A stretch of 59,376 bases of DNA from CAJBVG01 sp943371235 (GTDB lineage Bacteria > Bacteroidota > Bacteroidia > Sphingobacteriales > Sphingobacteriaceae). The position numbers and the translations under genes were made by a program. Below the pieces are notes generated by a model. It was not told the DNA's origin. It worked only from the letters and a program-made list of their open reading frames with translations, and made no database searches. Each line of letters begins with the position of its first letter. Positions within the stretch are counted from its first letter, which is position 1. The DNA lies in NCBI GenBank assembly GCA_943371235.1, contig CALRTZ010000015.1, positions 1 through 59,376 of the forward strand. The letters are read 5' to 3'. Below are positions 59,010 to 59,376 of this stretch, piece after piece.

Positions 59010-59376
59010 CGTGCTTGATCTTGATTCCACATATCTCTGCTTAACTTATATTGCCCGTTTGGTTGTTTAGTCCAAACATGTATATACTTATAATTTTCAT
59101 AACTTAAAGTATCGGCATCTCCCACTAATAAGCCAACTGTAGATTGCCCAATTTCTATTAAATGATTTTCATCACCTGTAACATTGCTTGAATTGTATTT
59201 TACAGATTTTAATCCATACTCAAATGCATTAGCATACCAGTCTTTTATCGCATTTATGCCTTTTACTTCTGCTTCACTCGGAGTTAATACGATGGCATCC
59301 GCCAAAAACGTGTTCGTAAGTGAATCTGCTTGTTGTTTTTCGATATGGTGACTATACATACTATCGAGTTTCGTAA
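59006..59376 (-). CDS. SnoaL/DUF4440-like protein, N-terminus beyond window
   Basis: The visible frame stays open to the window edge (at least five codons upstream of the Met at 59359), so the N-terminus is probably off the sequence. The visible part, about 123 codons, has the NTF2-like fold pattern: a helix with HHIEKQQADSL, LADAIVLTPSEAEVKG, AIKDWYANAF and a closing WTKQPNGQYKLSRDMWN. These domains bind small ligands or act as isomerase-like enzymes; function is unknown. The stop overlaps the symporter start by four bases. Confidence 0.75.
   Translation of the reverse strand, partial: TKLDSMYSHHIEKQQADSLTNTFLADAIVLTPSEAEVKGINAIKDWYANAFEYGLKSVKYNSSNVTGDENHLIEIGQSTVGLLVGDADTLSYENYKYIHVWTKQPNGQYKLSRDMWNQDQAR

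Noticed and set aside
1..59376. tRNA or rRNA genes
   Set aside because: Gaps between genes were read for cloverleaf ends and CCA-type tails and none were seen, though a tRNAscan run would be the decisive test.

Overview
The window is a dense, AT-rich stretch of a Bacteroidota chromosome. The signs are promoters of the form TTTG-N19-TAnnTTTG, no visible Shine-Dalgarno sites, two proteins with type IX secretion (T9SS) C-terminal sorting domains, many lipoproteins, a futalosine-route menaquinone operon, a GWxTD protein and several families typical of the phylum (DUF1573, DUF5522, DUF2975 plus HTH). The order cannot be fixed from this sequence. No rRNA, tRNA, CRISPR array, prophage or insertion sequence was seen, so this looks like core and lightly accessory chromosome.

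Layout. 1-6.2 kb: leucine dehydrogenase, then a forward housekeeping run (nusB, DUF1573 lipoprotein, yajC, ybbR, coaE, a beta-lactamase-fold hydrolase, a 58-residue DUF5522 protein) and a MarR regulator. 6.2-8.2 kb: reverse operon of methyltransferase, PAP2 phosphatase and ZIP transporter. 8.3-14.8 kb: glmM, cysteine desulfurase, a TPR histidine kinase lipoprotein, a pirin and an exonuclease. 14.8-21.5 kb: reverse genes for HMG-CoA lyase, type II NADH dehydrogenase and a 1460-residue secreted protein with a cupredoxin head and five Calx-beta modules. 21.6-25 kb: mqnE, a histidine phosphatase and mqnA, with a converging nucleoside phosphorylase. 25-34.8 kb: stress protein, IMPACT protein, EamA transporter, ribD, prmC, xerD, aroQ and a reverse envelope operon (GWxTD, LpxL-like acyltransferase, glycosyltransferase). 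34.9-38.9 kb: twin lipoproteins, mgtE, an S24-type repressor and a divergent GIY-YIG-like protein. 39-51 kb: alkane monooxygenase, cytidine deaminase, a DoxX/Crp/YciI/SRPBCC group, a P-type ATPase, DUF2490, DUF2975 plus HTH, SIMPL and a T9SS-sorted beta-propeller. 51-54.2 kb: a polyhydroxyalkanoate (PHA) locus with a MaoC/PhaJ-like hydratase divergent from phaE and phaC (class III synthase). 54.4-59.4 kb, all reverse: rplU-rpmA, an unrecognised four-gene cluster of three related lipoproteins and a predicted outer-membrane barrel, a dicarboxylate or amino-acid symporter and a partial SnoaL/DUF4440-like gene.

How it fits together. Leucine dehydrogenase, HMG-CoA lyase, alkane monooxygenase and the PhaJ-like hydratase all lead toward or draw from acyl-CoA pools, and phaE/phaC could store that carbon. 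This link is inference. The most unusual signals are short tandem repeats that begin inside the stop codons of genes (about 2.6, 37.5, 54.2, 54.35 and 57.8 kb), the lipoprotein/barrel cluster at 55.1-57.7 kb, the PHA locus with a terminator between phaE and phaC, and the cupredoxin-Calx-beta fusion. Convergent genes are often packed with stop codons overlapping by four bases.
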